A DNA stretch of 64,000 nucleotides from Halosimplex litoreum (GCF_016065055.1 NZ_CP065856.1:2417836-2481835); one strand, 5' to 3'; shown: positions 34,680 to 43,883, counted from the stretch's first letter. Program-made: numbers and translations. Notes: generated from the sequence alone by a model not told the origin.

Positions 34680-36539
34680 ATGGCCGAGAGTACGCTGCTC
34701 CTGCTGGTTGCCGGTGTCATCGCCGTCGGGGTGCTGGCCCAGATCCTGGCCGACCGTCTTCAGGTGCCGGCCATCGTCTTCTACATCGTCGCCGGGCTGG
34801 TGCTGGGCCAGCCGGGGCTGGAGGTCATCACGCGGGAGACGTTCGGCGGCGCCCTCTCGACGGTCGTCGGGTTCGCCGTCGCGATCATCGTCTTCGAAGG
34901 CGCCTTTCACCTGAAGGTCGAACGCATCCGGACGGCGCCGAAGGCCGCGTTGCGGCTGGTCACCGTCGGCGCGGTCGTCGCGCTGGCCGGGACCGCCGTG
35001 GCCGTGCGGCTGGTCTTCGGCGTGAGCTGGAACCTCTCGCTGGTGATCGGGTCCCTGCTGGTCGCGACCGGGCCGACCGTCGTCACGCCGATCCTCAGTA
35101 TCGTCCCGGTGCGCGACCGGGTGGCGACTGCCCTGGAGTTCGAGGGTATCGTCAACGACGTGACCGCGGCCATCCTCGCCGTCGTCTTCTTCCAGACGGT
35201 CCTCCCGGAGACGGCCGGCAACGACATCGTCCGGGGGTTCGTCGTCCGACTCGGGGTCGGACTGCTGTTCGGCGTCGTCGTCGCGGGCGCCGTCTACTAC
35301 CTGCTGCGGTACGTCGACCTCTCGCCGGGCGACGCGCCGCGCAACGCCCGCCTGCTCGTGCTCGCTGGCGCGCTAGTCGCGTTCGCCGCCGCGAACTTCG
35401 AGGCGACCGAGGCCGGCGTCGCCGCGGCCGCGACCGCGGGGTTCCTGCTCGGCAACGCCGACGTGCCCTACGAGGCGGAGATCGAGGCGTTCAAAGGCGA
35501 CCTGACGCTGCTGGTTCTGGCGTTCGTCTTCATCGGGCTCGCGGCGCTGCTCGACCCCGCGGCGCTGGCCGAGGTCGGTCTCGGCGGGCTGGTCGTCGTG
35601 GCCGCGATCGCGCTGGTGATCCGCCCGGTACTCGTGTTTCTGTCGACCGCCGGCGACCGGTTCACCCGCCAGGAGCGGACGTTCATGAGCCTGGTCGGCC
35701 CGCGGGGGATCATCCCGGCGTCGGTCGCGACACTCTTCGCGGTCCAGTTCCAGGAGGCCGGGCTCGTCCGGGAGGCGAACGTCCTCCTGGGGACGGTCTT
35801 TCTCGCGATCTTGCTGACGGCCGTCTTCGAGGGCGGCCTCGCGCGCTACGTCGCGCGCTACCTGAACGTCATACCCATGAGAGTCATCATCGTCGGCGGC
35901 GGCCGGGTCGGCCGGTCGCTCGCCGAACGGCTGGAGAACCGGGGCGAGAACGTCGTCATCGTCGAGCAGGACGAGTCAGTCGCAGAGTCGGTCCGCAACG
36001 CCGGATACACCGCTATCATCGGCGACGGCACCGACACCGAACTCCTCCGGGAGGCCGGCGCGGACAACGCCAAGACGGTCGTCGCCGCGACCGGCGACGA
36101 CGACGCGAACCTGCTGGTCGCGCAGCTGTCGAGCTCGAAGTTCGACGTCGAGAACGTCATCGCGCGGGCGAACGATCCCGACAACGTCGACGCCTTCGAG
36201 GACCTCGGGGTGCGCACTATCTCCTCGTCGATGGCCACGGCCTGGGCCATCGACAACCAGATCGAACGCCCCGCTATCACCCACTGGATGACCGACGTGG
36301 GCCGCTCGGGCGACGTCCAGGAGGTCGAGGTCACGAGCGAGGAGGTCGCGGGCAAACCGGTCAGCGAGATCGGCCCGATGCTCCCCGCGGCCTGTCTGAT
36401 CGCACTGGTCAGCGAGGGCAAGCACGACGACGCCGAGGTACCCACCGCCGACCACGTGGTCGAACTCGGCGACCGCATCACCCTCCTCGGGCGTCGCGAG
36501 TCGGTGCAGGACGGCATGAAGTTCGTCAACCCGGACTGA
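34680..36539 (+). CDS. Cation/proton antiporter (CPA family) with TrkA-N and TrkA-C domains
   Basis: A 619-residue protein. Residues 1-395 are about twelve helices of a sodium/hydrogen exchanger (VPAIVFYIVAGLVLGQPGLEVI, VATGPTVVTPILSIVP, LEFEGIVNDVTAAILAVV with the conserved N-D pair, LVGPRGIIPASVATLFA). Residues about 400-515 are a TrkA-N Rossmann domain (MRVIIVGGGRVGRSLAERL) that binds NAD(H). TrkA-C occupies about 530-615. It likely exports Na+ (or K+) in exchange for protons under nucleotide control, a core need in high salt. ATG 34680 is supported by the TATA box 28 bp upstream. Confidence 0.94.
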   Translation: MAESTLLLLVAGVIAVGVLAQILADRLQVPAIVFYIVAGLVLGQPGLEVITRETFGGALSTVVGFAVAIIVFEGAFHLKVERIRTAPKAALRLVTVGAVVALAGTAVAVRLVFGVSWNLSLVIGSLLVATGPTVVTPILSIVPVRDRVATALEFEGIVNDVTAAILAVVFFQTVLPETAGNDIVRGFVVRLGVGLLFGVVVAGAVYYLLRYVDLSPGDAPRNARLLVLAGALVAFAAANFEATEAGVAAAATAGFLLGNADVPYEAEIEAFKGDLTLLVLAFVFIGLAALLDPAALAEVGLGGLVVVAAIALVIRPVLVFLSTAGDRFTRQERTFMSLVGPRGIIPASVATLFAVQFQEAGLVREANVLLGTVFLAILLTAVFEGGLARYVARYLNVIPMRVIIVGGGRVGRSLAERLENRGENVVIVEQDESVAESVRNAGYTAIIGDGTDTELLREAGADNAKTVVAATGDDDANLLVAQLSSSKFDVENVIARANDPDNVDAFEDLGVRTISSSMATAWAIDNQIERPAITHWMTDVGRSGDVQEVEVTSEEVAGKPVSEIGPMLPAACLIALVSEGKHDDAEVPTADHVVELGDRITLLGRRESVQDGMKFVNPD

Positions 36540-36601
36540 CGCCCCGTCGGTCGGCGGGCTCGCGTCCCCGCGGGCCGTCCGCGCTCACTCCACCGCCCCG
36601 G

Positions 36602-38233
36602 TCACTCCACCGGGATCCGGATCCCGACGCACCGGCCGCGCTCGTAGTCGGCCAGCAGTTCGCCGCCCAGCCGCTCGGCGCCCCACGAGACCGCCCAGAC
36701 GTCCAGGTCGTTGGCGTGTTCGAGCGGCGTCTCCCCGCCGTTCGTGACCGCCGTCGCGTCCTGTTCGAGGAGGAGTCGGTCGTCGCTCTCGGCGGTCACG
36801 TCGACGTAACAGCCGTCGCGCTCGACGGTCACGGCGACCGGCCCCGTCGCGTTGCCGGTCGCGTACGACAGCAGGTGTTCGCAGATCGACGCGACCAGCT
36901 TCGGCGACCGACTGACCTCGGTGTCGCCGCCGGTCGCGACCGACAGGTCGTGGCCCTGCTCGCCGAGCATGGCTGCGACGTCGGACGCGAGCGACCCCAC
37001 GTCGGCCGTCGCGTCGGTGGCCGGCTCCAGACACATGCTCTCCTCGACGGCACGGGCCCGCTCGCTCACGTCGACCAGCGAGTCGGCCGTCTCGCGGAGC
37101 CGCTCGGCGACCTCCTCGTCGCCGCCGTCGGCGACGACGTCGGCCATCGCGTACACCGCCGTCATGTCGTTGCGCACGTTGTGTCGGAGCACCCGCTGGA
37201 GGACCTCCAGGCGCTGGCCGCGGATGCGCTCGTCGGTCACGTCCCGCAGCGCCACCGCGTAGCCCGCATCGACGTCCCCGTCGCGGCGCACCCGCGAGAC
37301 CGACACGTCGAAGTAGCGCTTCCCGGCCGGTCCCTCGAAGGGGATCGTCGACTCGGTCGGCAGTCCGTCGGGCCCCAGCAGGTCGTCGTCGACCAGCGCC
37401 GACAGCGGCTCGCGGACCACCTCCTCGAGCGACTGCTCGAACACCTGTTCGGCCGACCGGTTCATGTCGACGATCCGCGCGTCGCCGTCGACGACGGCGA
37501 CCGCGTCGTTGAGGTTCGAGACGATCGCCGCGCGGCCGATCGCCTCCGCGATGGGCAGCGACCGATAGGGTCGCCCGACCGCCACGGCGACCGCCAGCGC
37601 CGCGAGGATCACCGTCTGGGAGACCACCGTCCCCGTCTCGATAGTGATCGTGTCCGCGAGTTCCAGCGCCGAGGTGACCAACGGCAGGCCGACGACCGAG
37701 AGACCCACGAGCGCCAGCGCGAGGCCACGGGACCGCCCGAACGAGCTGTACCGCGTCGAGTCCCAGACGACCAGCAGCGACAGTCCGATCAGGATCCCCC
37801 ACGACGCCGCGCTCGGGACGGAGGTGAGGAGGATGTACACCGGCCCCACCGTCTCGACCGACTCGGTCAGCGGCAACACCGGCGTGAGCCGCACCAGCGC
37901 GCCGAACAGCCCGACCACCGGGAATACCAGCGTGAGGGCCAAGACCGTTCGGCCGCCGCCCTCACGTCCCGTGTAGGCGATGACGAACGTCGCCCAGCAC
38001 ACCGCCCCGCCGAAGACGGCGATCTGCGTCAGCGGGGAGAGCGCCGACGCGGGTAGTCCGAGCCCGATCACCAGCGACGCGGCCGCGGTCACGACCGCGA
38101 GCAACGCCGCTATCCCGACCAGCCCGGTCCCCCCCGGCCGGCCGCGCACCCCCCGCAACCGCCACGCGTACCACCCGAACGCGACGGCCACGGCGCCCAG
38201 TATCGGCCCACCCACCAGCGGCGCCGAAAGCAT
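36602..38233 (-). CDS. Seven-helix PAS sensor with degenerate histidine-kinase ATPase domain
   Basis: A 543-residue membrane protein. Residues 1-215 hold seven hydrophobic helices of the haloarchaeal sensor N-terminal type. A PAS domain follows (about 220-335; VDGDARIVDMNRSAEQVFEQ, ending ALRDVTDE). A dimerisation helix with the His box RHNVRNDMTAVYAMADVVAD comes next. The C-terminal ATPase-like region retains strand pattern but lacks a DxGxG G1 motif. The N-box position reads CEHLLSYATGNA without the usual ENLxxNAxEH context. It may be a pseudokinase or rely on a partner. ATG at 38233 (MLSAP); 38248 is also possible. Downstream is the thiolase-flank repeat region. Confidence 0.85.
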   Translation of the reverse strand: MLSAPLVGGPILGAVAVAFGWYAWRLRGVRGRPGGTGLVGIAALLAVVTAAASLVIGLGLPASALSPLTQIAVFGGAVCWATFVIAYTGREGGGRTVLALTLVFPVVGLFGALVRLTPVLPLTESVETVGPVYILLTSVPSAASWGILIGLSLLVVWDSTRYSSFGRSRGLALALVGLSVVGLPLVTSALELADTITIETGTVVSQTVILAALAVAVAVGRPYRSLPIAEAIGRAAIVSNLNDAVAVVDGDARIVDMNRSAEQVFEQSLEEVVREPLSALVDDDLLGPDGLPTESTIPFEGPAGKRYFDVSVSRVRRDGDVDAGYAVALRDVTDERIRGQRLEVLQRVLRHNVRNDMTAVYAMADVVADGGDEEVAERLRETADSLVDVSERARAVEESMCLEPATDATADVGSLASDVAAMLGEQGHDLSVATGGDTEVSRSPKLVASICEHLLSYATGNATGPVAVTVERDGCYVDVTAESDDRLLLEQDATAVTNGGETPLEHANDLDVWAVSWGAERLGGELLADYERGRCVGIRIPVE

Positions 38234-38330
38234 ACCGCCACACCTCACACCACTGACGTAAATATTTTTTCGATACTGAATTAGTCTCTCGAACGGACTG
38301 TCTCCGACCGGCGCGTTCGCTGCGGGTACC

Positions 38331-38502
38331 CGACTCGAAAAACGTGGGCGAAAAACCGGTCGCCTCGCTCGCTGGGCTCACGGGTCGCTCCGCTCCCCGT
38401 TCGCAACGAGATACTCCCTTCGGTCGCACCTCGCTACACTCGCTCGCGACCGGGCAACCGCGCGCCGAGGGCGCGCGGACGCTACGGCAGCGAGAACTCG
38501 AT
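38331..38502. repeat. Direct repeat copy 1 (duplicated thiolase 3' flank)
   Basis: A 172-bp segment nearly identical to 38628-38800, offset 297 bp. It includes CCGGTCGC and its complement GCGACCGG around an about 90-nt loop, the hairpin CGCGCGCC/GGCGCGCG, and a copy of the last seven thiolase codons reading to the stop (right end at 38502). That gene tail is severed here and is non-functional. Confidence 0.92.
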
Positions 38503-38627
38503 AGACACGCCGCTGCCACCTTTTTCTCGTCGGGTATCCTCGCTCGCTGCGCTCGCTGTGGATACCGCTCTCTGTTCACGGGCGCTTCGCGCCCGTTCGC
38601 ACGGTCAGCGGGACCGGAGGTCCCGCT
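38503..38627. repeat. Cluster of short perfect hairpins between the direct repeats
   Basis: Three separate stem-loops in 125 bp: GGTATCC/GGATACC around a 20-nt loop, ACGGGCG/CGCCCGT with a CTTCG loop and GCGGGACC/GGTCCCGC with a 3-nt loop. They lie between convergent or tandem gene ends and could act in transcript 3' end stability. No coding signal. Confidence 0.75.
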
Positions 38628-38800
38628 CGACTCGAAAAAGATGGGGCAAAAAGCCGGTCGCCTCGCTCGCTGGGCTCACGGGTCGCTCCGCTCCCCGTTC
38701 GCAACGAGGTACTCCCTTCGGTCGCACCTCGCTACACTCGCTCGCGACCGGGGAACCGCGCGCCGAGGGCGCGCGGACGCTACGGCAGCGAGAACTCGAT
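38628..38800. repeat. Direct repeat copy 2 (includes thiolase stop)
   Basis: The second copy of the 172-bp repeat. Its right end overlaps the last seven codons and the stop of the thiolase gene (stop at 38780-38782), so this copy is the ancestral position and the one at 38331 the duplicate. Confidence 0.92.
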
Positions 38801-39919
38801 CGCCGCGCCCTGACCGAAGCCGACGCACTCGGTCGCCAGTCCCAGGTCGGCGTCGCGCTCGTTCATCTCGTGGATCAGCGTCACCGGGAGTCGGGCACCG
38901 GAGGCGCCGAGCGGGTGGCCGATGGCGATGGCGCCGCCGTTGACGTTGTAGATGTCGTCGTCGAAGCCGAGCTCGCGCTGGCAGTACAGCGCCTGGCTCG
39001 CGAACGCCTCGTTGAGTTCGACCAGGTCGTAGTCGTCGGTGTCGCGGCCGGTCCGCTCGCAGAGCTTGCGGACCGCCGGGACGGGCCCGACGCCCATGAT
39101 CGTCGGGTCGACGCCCGCGACCATGTGATTCCCCACCTCGGCGAGCACGTCTAGGTCGTGGTCGTCGGCGAACGCGCGGGAGGTGATCATCGTCCCCGAG
39201 GCGCCGTCGGAAATCTGGGAGGCGTTGCCCGGCGTGATCGTCCCGTCGCTCTTGAAGACGGTGGGCAGTCCCGAGAGGGTCTCGAGGGAGGTGTCCCGGC
39301 GGATGCCCTCGTCCTCGGAGACGGTGCCCTCCTCGGTCTCGACCGGGACGATCTCGTCGTCGAATCGACCCGAGTCGGTGGCCTCGCCGGCGCGCTGGTG
39401 GCTGCGCAGCGCGAACTCGTCCTGGTCTTCCCGCGAGACGTCGTACTCCTCGGCGACCTTCTCGGCGGTCATCCCCATCTGTAGCTCGCCGATGTTGTAC
39501 AGTTCGGCGAGCCGCGGGTGGACGTTGTGGGTGTTCTGACCGAGTTCGACGCGGGACATCGACTCCACCCCGCCGGCGATGACGCAGTCGCGTTGCCCGG
39601 CCGCGACGGCGTCGGCGGCGCGCATGATCGCCTCCGCCGAGGAGGCACACCAGCGGTTGATCGTCGCCGCGGGGACCGACTCGCCGAGATCCGAGAGGAG
39701 GGCCACCACCCGAGCCACGTTGTTGCCCTGTTCGTCCCGCTGCTGGGCGCAGCCCCACAGCAGGTCGTCGACCTGCTCGCTCGCCACGCCCGTGTCGGCG
39801 AGCATCTCGTTCACCAGCGGGACCGACAGGTCCTCGCTGCGCACGTCCGCGAAGGCACCGTCCTCCTTGCCCTGTGGTGTCCGTCGCGCCTGCACGACGA
39901 CCGGTGTCGCGTCACTCAT
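38780..39919 (-). CDS. Thiolase (acetyl-CoA C-acyltransferase)
   Basis: A 379-residue thiolase. The acyl-accepting Cys91 lies in [13 protein letters not shown] is present, the catalytic His is in [16 protein letters not shown] and the second Cys in [12 protein letters not shown]. The family condenses or cleaves beta-ketoacyl-CoA, in fatty-acid oxidation or polyhydroxyalkanoate and acetoacetyl-CoA synthesis; the length and degradative-type motifs fit an acyltransferase of beta-oxidation. The ATG at 39919 is standard. The gene is monocistronic, and its 3' flank has been duplicated. Confidence 0.95.
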   Translation of the reverse strand: MSDATPVVVQARRTPQGKEDGAFADVRSEDLSVPLVNEMLADTGVASEQVDDLLWGCAQQRDEQGNNVARVVALLSDLGESVPAATINRWCASSAEAIMRAADAVAAGQRDCVIAGGVESMSRVELGQNTHNVHPRLAELYNIGELQMGMTAEKVAEEYDVSREDQDEFALRSHQRAGEATDSGRFDDEIVPVETEEGTVSEDEGIRRDTSLETLSGLPTVFKSDGTITPGNASQISDGASGTMITSRAFADDHDLDVLAEVGNHMVAGVDPTIMGVGPVPAVRKLCERTGRDTDDYDLVELNEAFASQALYCQRELGFDDDIYNVNGGAIAIGHPLGASGARLPVTLIHEMNERDADLGLATECVGFGQGAAIEFSLP

Positions 39920-40023
39920 GGCTCCAGAGTGGTGCCGCGTCGTGTTAAGTCCTCACAAACGAGCGACGCGTCGCCCGGAGTTTCTCCGGGACTCGGTCGC
40001 GACGGCGGTCCGCGTGCCGGTCC

Positions 40024-40248
40024 TCACAGGAGGTCGCCGACGACGAACAGCACGACCGGGGCGACCATCAGCAGGACGCCGACGACCATCAACACCGCCG
40101 GGAGCACGAGCAGACCCGTGTCGGTCAGGAGCCACAGCCCGAGCCCGCCCAGGACGAGCAGGAACCCGACGAGCCCCAAGAGTAGTCGGAACACGCCCTC
40201 TAGTCCGAAGTCGGCCGCGACTTCCGCAACTTCGAGGACTTCGTCCAT
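40024..40248 (-). CDS. Small two-helix membrane protein
   Basis: A 74-residue protein with an amphipathic N-terminus (MDEVLEVAEVAADFGLEGVF) and two hydrophobic segments, LLLGLVGFLLVLGGLGLWLL and VLPAVLMVVGVLLMVAPVVLFVV. Similar small unknown membrane proteins are common in haloarchaea. It lies between the thiolase start and the divergent AAA+ ATPase. Confidence 0.7.
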   Translation of the reverse strand: MDEVLEVAEVAADFGLEGVFRLLLGLVGFLLVLGGLGLWLLTDTGLLVLPAVLMVVGVLLMVAPVVLFVVGDLL

Positions 40249-40360
40249 GGTTCGTCAGCACCGTCGTTTGCCCGGCGACATAAACGTGGCGAGACGTGTC
40301 TGTCTCGATAGGAGTCGACGACCCCGGCAATATTCGGACGGCGACGACAGTTCGCGACAC

Positions 40361-40364
40361 TTAT
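40361..40364 (+). promoter_or_regulatory. TATA element of the AAA+ ATPase gene
   Basis: CTTATCC around TTAT at 40361-40364, 28-31 bp upstream of ATG 40392. It supports that start and a leaderless mRNA over an in-frame upstream start at 40296. Confidence 0.55.
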
Positions 40365-40391
40365 CCGGTCGGGGGACGAATCTCGGTGGGA

Positions 40392-41762
40392 ATGAGCGAT
40401 CCGGAGCTTGCAGTCGTGGAGTTCGTGCTGACGGCGCAGGCCTACAGCGACAACCGCGACCTCGACGCCGACGATCTACCGCCCGACTATCGGGCGGTCT
40501 TCTGGAGCGACGGGGAGATCGAGCGCCCGCTCTCGGCGACGACGACGACCGCCCGAGAGGCGACCGACGTGGACCGGCCCTGGGAGGCGATCTCCGGGCT
40601 GATGTTCACCGACCGGGACGACTTCTCGGGCACGATCTCCTTCACCGACGAGGACATGGCCGAGGAGTGGTTCCTCGACCGGGTCGACGCCGACCGCCTC
40701 CACGACAACCCCGTCCTCGCGAGCGTCTACGAGGCGGCGGTCGACGGCGCGGACTACGAGCACGCCCGCGCCGAGAACCGCCCGGTGCGAGCCGATCGGG
40801 TCTGGATCGACAACCTCCTCGAAGAGTACTTCGACGAGGACGACGAGGACGAGCAGGAGATGCTCGACCTGGTCGACATCCGCGCCCCCGAAGAGGTCGA
40901 GATGACCATGGACGACCTCGTGCTCACCGCCGACCAGGAAGGGGAGATCCACAAGATCGTCAAGGCCATCGAACACCGCGACTACCTCGCCCAGATCGGC
41001 CTGCGCGAGATCGGGAAACTGCTGTTCGTCGGCCCGCCGGGCACCGGAAAGACCTCCGTCGCCCGCGCGCTCGCGAGCGAACTCGACCTCCCGTTCGTCG
41101 AGGTGAAGCTGTCGATGATCACCTCCCAGTACCTCGGCGAGACCGCCAAGAACGTCGAGAAGGTGTTCGAAGTCGCCACCCGCCTCTCGCCGTGTATCCT
41201 CTTCATGGACGAGTTCGACTTCGTCGCGAAGACCCGCGCCAGCGACGAACACGCCGCCATCAAGCGCGCCGTCAACACCCTGCTCAAGAGCATCGACGAA
41301 GTGAGCCTCATCGAACACGAGGTCCTGCTCATCGGCGCGACAAACCACCCCGACCAGCTCGACGCCGCCGCGTGGCGCCGCTTCGACGAGATCGTCAACT
41401 TCCCCAAGCCGGACGACCAGATGCGCGCCGACATCTTGCAGGTCGTCACCCGCGAGATGGAGATCGACGACTTCGATCCGCTCGAGGTCGCCCGCCAGAC
41501 CGAGGGGCTGACCGGGTCGGACCTCCGACTCGTCCTGCGGGAGGCGGTACTCGACGCGCTGACCGAGGAGCGGACGACGCTCACCCAGCAGGATCTGATG
41601 GACGCCGTCGCCGACTTCGAGGAGCGGGACAACCTGAAAAATATGGACATGATCGAGGGCGACCACGACGCCCTCGTGGCGGGGGGCGACATCTCCGGGA
41701 CGAACGACGCCGCCTCCGACGGCGGCCACTCACACGACCACGACCACAGCCACGACGACTGA
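40392..41762 (+). CDS. AAA+ ATPase with His-rich C-terminal tail
   Basis: A 456-residue protein. Residues 1-180 are an acidic helical N-terminal region of unknown fold. A single classic AAA domain follows, with Walker A GPPGTGKTS at 214-222, Walker B ILFMDEFD, sensor 1 LLIGATNHP and a sensor 2 region SDLRLVLREAV, closest to the Vps4/CbxX/26S-like AAA clade. The tail ends GGHSHDHDHSHDD, a possible metal-binding motif. It probably remodels protein complexes; the substrate is unknown. Downstream is a convergent reductase gene. Confidence 0.9.
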   Translation: MSDPELAVVEFVLTAQAYSDNRDLDADDLPPDYRAVFWSDGEIERPLSATTTTAREATDVDRPWEAISGLMFTDRDDFSGTISFTDEDMAEEWFLDRVDADRLHDNPVLASVYEAAVDGADYEHARAENRPVRADRVWIDNLLEEYFDEDDEDEQEMLDLVDIRAPEEVEMTMDDLVLTADQEGEIHKIVKAIEHRDYLAQIGLREIGKLLFVGPPGTGKTSVARALASELDLPFVEVKLSMITSQYLGETAKNVEKVFEVATRLSPCILFMDEFDFVAKTRASDEHAAIKRAVNTLLKSIDEVSLIEHEVLLIGATNHPDQLDAAAWRRFDEIVNFPKPDDQMRADILQVVTREMEIDDFDPLEVARQTEGLTGSDLRLVLREAVLDALTEERTTLTQQDLMDAVADFEERDNLKNMDMIEGDHDALVAGGDISGTNDAASDGGHSHDHDHSHDD

Positions 41763-41789
41763 CGCTCGACGCGCCGTCGGTTCCCCGCG

Positions 41790-42809
41790 CTAGGGCTTCG
41801 GTTCGCCGACTGCGACGAGCTGTTTCCCGATGTTCTCGCCTTCGAACAGCCCGAGGAACGCGTCGGGCGCCGACTCTAGCCCTTCGGTGACGGTCTCGCG
41901 GTACTGGAGGTCGTCGCTCGCGACCCACTCGGCCAGCCGCTCGGTCGCGGCCTCGAACCGGGGCGCGAAGTCGCTGACGAGGAACCCCTCGACGCGGGCG
42001 CGCTTGCTGACGAGGCCGGGGAGCTTGCGCGGGCCGGTCGGCCGTTCGGTCGCGTTGTACAGCGATATCTGGCCGCAGACGGCGACGCGGGCGTCGACGT
42101 TCAGGCGGTCGAAGACGGCGTCGGTGATCGGCCCGCCGACGTTGTCGAAGTAGGCGTCGACGCCGCCGGGCGCCGCCTCCTCGAGCGCCGCGCCGTAGTC
42201 GTCGATCGCGCTGTAGTCGATCCCGGCGTCGAAGCCCAGATCGTCTTCGAGGAAGGCGACCTTCTCGGCCGAGCCGGCGAACCCGACGACGCGAGCGCCC
42301 GCGAGACTCGCGATCTGGCCGGCGACCGAGCCGACCGCGCCCGCCGCGCCGGTGACGACGAACGTGTCGCCCGGCCCGGGTTCGGCCACCTCGCGGACGC
42401 CGAAGTAGGCCGTCCGGCCGGGCATCCCGAGGACGCCCAGCGCGGTCGAAACTGGACCGAGGTCGGGGTCGACCTCGCGAAGGGCGGTCCCGGGTGCGGT
42501 GGCGTAGTCGGCCCACTCCAGGTCGCCGGTCACGATATCGCCGGCTTCGAAGCCGGCGCCGTTCGATTCGACCACCTCGCCGACGACGCCGCCCCGGAGT
42601 GGGCCGCCAACGTCCCAGGGGTCGGCGTAGGACTCGCCGGCGCTCATCCGACCGCGCATGTACGGGTCCACCGAGAGATAGCGGGTGCGGACGAGCGCCT
42701 CGCCCGGCCCGGGCTCGGGCACGTCGGTCTCGACCAGGTCGAAGACGTCGCGGCCCGGTGTCCCCTCGGGTCGCTTCGCCAGGCGGAACTGTCGGTTGGT
42801 GTCTCGCAT
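41790..42809 (-). CDS. NADPH-dependent MDR-family reductase (2-alkenal/curcumin reductase-like)
   Basis: A 339-residue medium-chain reductase without zinc ligands. The N-terminal domain begins FRLAKRPEG and contains LSVDPYMRGRM, the signature of the leukotriene-B4/2-alkenal reductase branch. The Rossmann motif is VTGAAGAVGSVAGQIA, followed by DAYFDNVGGPI and CGQISLYN. Members reduce activated carbon-carbon double bonds using NADPH. ATG at 42809 (MRDTNRQF). Confidence 0.92.
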   Translation of the reverse strand: MRDTNRQFRLAKRPEGTPGRDVFDLVETDVPEPGPGEALVRTRYLSVDPYMRGRMSAGESYADPWDVGGPLRGGVVGEVVESNGAGFEAGDIVTGDLEWADYATAPGTALREVDPDLGPVSTALGVLGMPGRTAYFGVREVAEPGPGDTFVVTGAAGAVGSVAGQIASLAGARVVGFAGSAEKVAFLEDDLGFDAGIDYSAIDDYGAALEEAAPGGVDAYFDNVGGPITDAVFDRLNVDARVAVCGQISLYNATERPTGPRKLPGLVSKRARVEGFLVSDFAPRFEAATERLAEWVASDDLQYRETVTEGLESAPDAFLGLFEGENIGKQLVAVGEPKP

Positions 42810-42952
42810 GACTCGCGGTAGGGACGTGGCCCGGAAAGGTCCCGCGACTTTCGGACACAGTGAACTAATTTTCAGTTTCACCGTCGCGGAGCCGTCGGTC
42901 GGCGCTCGCCGCGATCGGCAGGGTTTCGTCGCCGACGGTCGAACAGGTGGAC

Positions 42953-43255
42953 ATGTACGTCTCACCGGCGGTTCGGACGATCCGAGACGACCCGGTCGAG
43001 GGTGAGTCGGTGACGCTGCTGCTGGAAGTCGCCGACGACGCGGCGGTCGACGACGTGGCCGCGGCCGCCGAGGCGGCGGGGGCGACCGTCGAGGAAGAAC
43101 TGCAGTTCCGGACGCTGGAGACGACCGTCGGCCACGAGCGTGTCGGCGCGGTCTGTGCGGTCGAGGGGATCGCCCACGTCGAGACGGGGAACACCCTCGG
43201 GATCGACCCCGACGGGGCGGAGGGCGCGGGCGAAGACGTGCGGCCGGACGGTTGA
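42953..43255 (+). CDS. Hypothetical acidic protein
   Basis: A 100-residue protein starting MYVSPAVRTIRDDP (ATG 42953; ATG 42947 adds two residues). It is predicted as an alternating alpha/beta ferredoxin-like fold: VTLLLEVADDAAVDDVAAAAEAAGATVEEELQF, then GHERVGAVCAVEGIAHVE, reminiscent of peptidase-inhibitor-I9 or ACT-like small domains. No family is recognised. An AT-rich patch at 42864-42880 may hold its promoter. Confidence 0.6.
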   Translation: MYVSPAVRTIRDDPVEGESVTLLLEVADDAAVDDVAAAAEAAGATVEEELQFRTLETTVGHERVGAVCAVEGIAHVETGNTLGIDPDGAEGAGEDVRPDG

Positions 43256-43427
43256 GGCGGTTCGTGGCCCCGAGCGGACCGAAAGCGTCGGACCAGCGGG
43301 CGATAGACCGGGGGCTACGGGCCCACACCAGCGGCCGCGAACGGCCGTTCGGCTGCACGAAACGCCGATCTCGGGTGCTGGCGGACAGAGCGCAAGCGTT
43401 TACTTCGCCCCAGCGCAACTGAGCCTC

Positions 43428-43883
43428 ATGCCCGACTGTCCACTCGCGGACGAGTGCCCCAGTTTTCAGGAGCGCATCGAGGGGATGGGCTGTACGCACT
43501 ACGGCGACCGCGGCGGCGCCGAGTGGTGTAACCATTACAATCAGCCGATCGAGGACCTCAAGAGTCAACCCGTCCAGCCCGGCCAGGAAGTCGTGGTGAC
43601 CGTCGAGGACATCCACGAGAGCGGTGCCGGCGTCGGCCGCACCGAGGACGGCTTCATCATCATGGTCGACGGCGTCCTGCCGCCGGCTCGCGCGAAGGTG
43701 AAGATAACCAAGGTCCGCTCGAACCACGCCCGCGCCGACGAACTCGAACGTCTCCCCGACGACCCCGACGAGGAGGGTGAAGACGCCGAGACCGAGGGCG
43801 ACGAGGCGGACGACGAGACCGAAGAGAGCGACGAAACCGACCGCGAGCGCCTCGGTAGCCGCGACAACTTCTGGGGCTCGTAG
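43428..43883 (+). CDS. TRAM-domain protein
   Basis: A 151-residue protein. The N-terminus has a Cys-rich segment (CPLADECPSFQERIEGMGCTHYGDRGGAEWCNHY) that could bind metal. A TRAM beta-barrel follows at about residues 50-105 (VTVEDIHESGAGVGRTEDGFIIMVDGVLPPARAKVKITKV), a putative RNA-binding module. The tail is strongly acidic. Haloarchaea carry several TRAM proteins, and some act as cold-shock-like RNA chaperones. TTTACT lies 27 bp before the ATG at 43428. The 172 bp between this and the preceding gene hold nothing else I can identify. Confidence 0.9.
   Translation: MPDCPLADECPSFQERIEGMGCTHYGDRGGAEWCNHYNQPIEDLKSQPVQPGQEVVVTVEDIHESGAGVGRTEDGFIIMVDGVLPPARAKVKITKVRSNHARADELERLPDDPDEEGEDAETEGDEADDETEESDETDRERLGSRDNFWGS

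Noticed and set aside
33470-38056. A plus-strand open frame of about 1,500 codons over FNT, antiporter and sensor genes
   Set aside because: It crosses three genes with clear domains on other frames and has no recognisable motif.
38331-38800. A CRISPR-like array downstream of the thiolase
   Set aside because: There are only two long direct copies plus separate hairpins, with no regular short repeat and spacer units and no cas genes nearby.
40024-40248. Toxin- or holin-like role for the two-helix protein
   Set aside because: No motif or context beyond hydrophobicity supports it, so it is listed as an unknown membrane protein.
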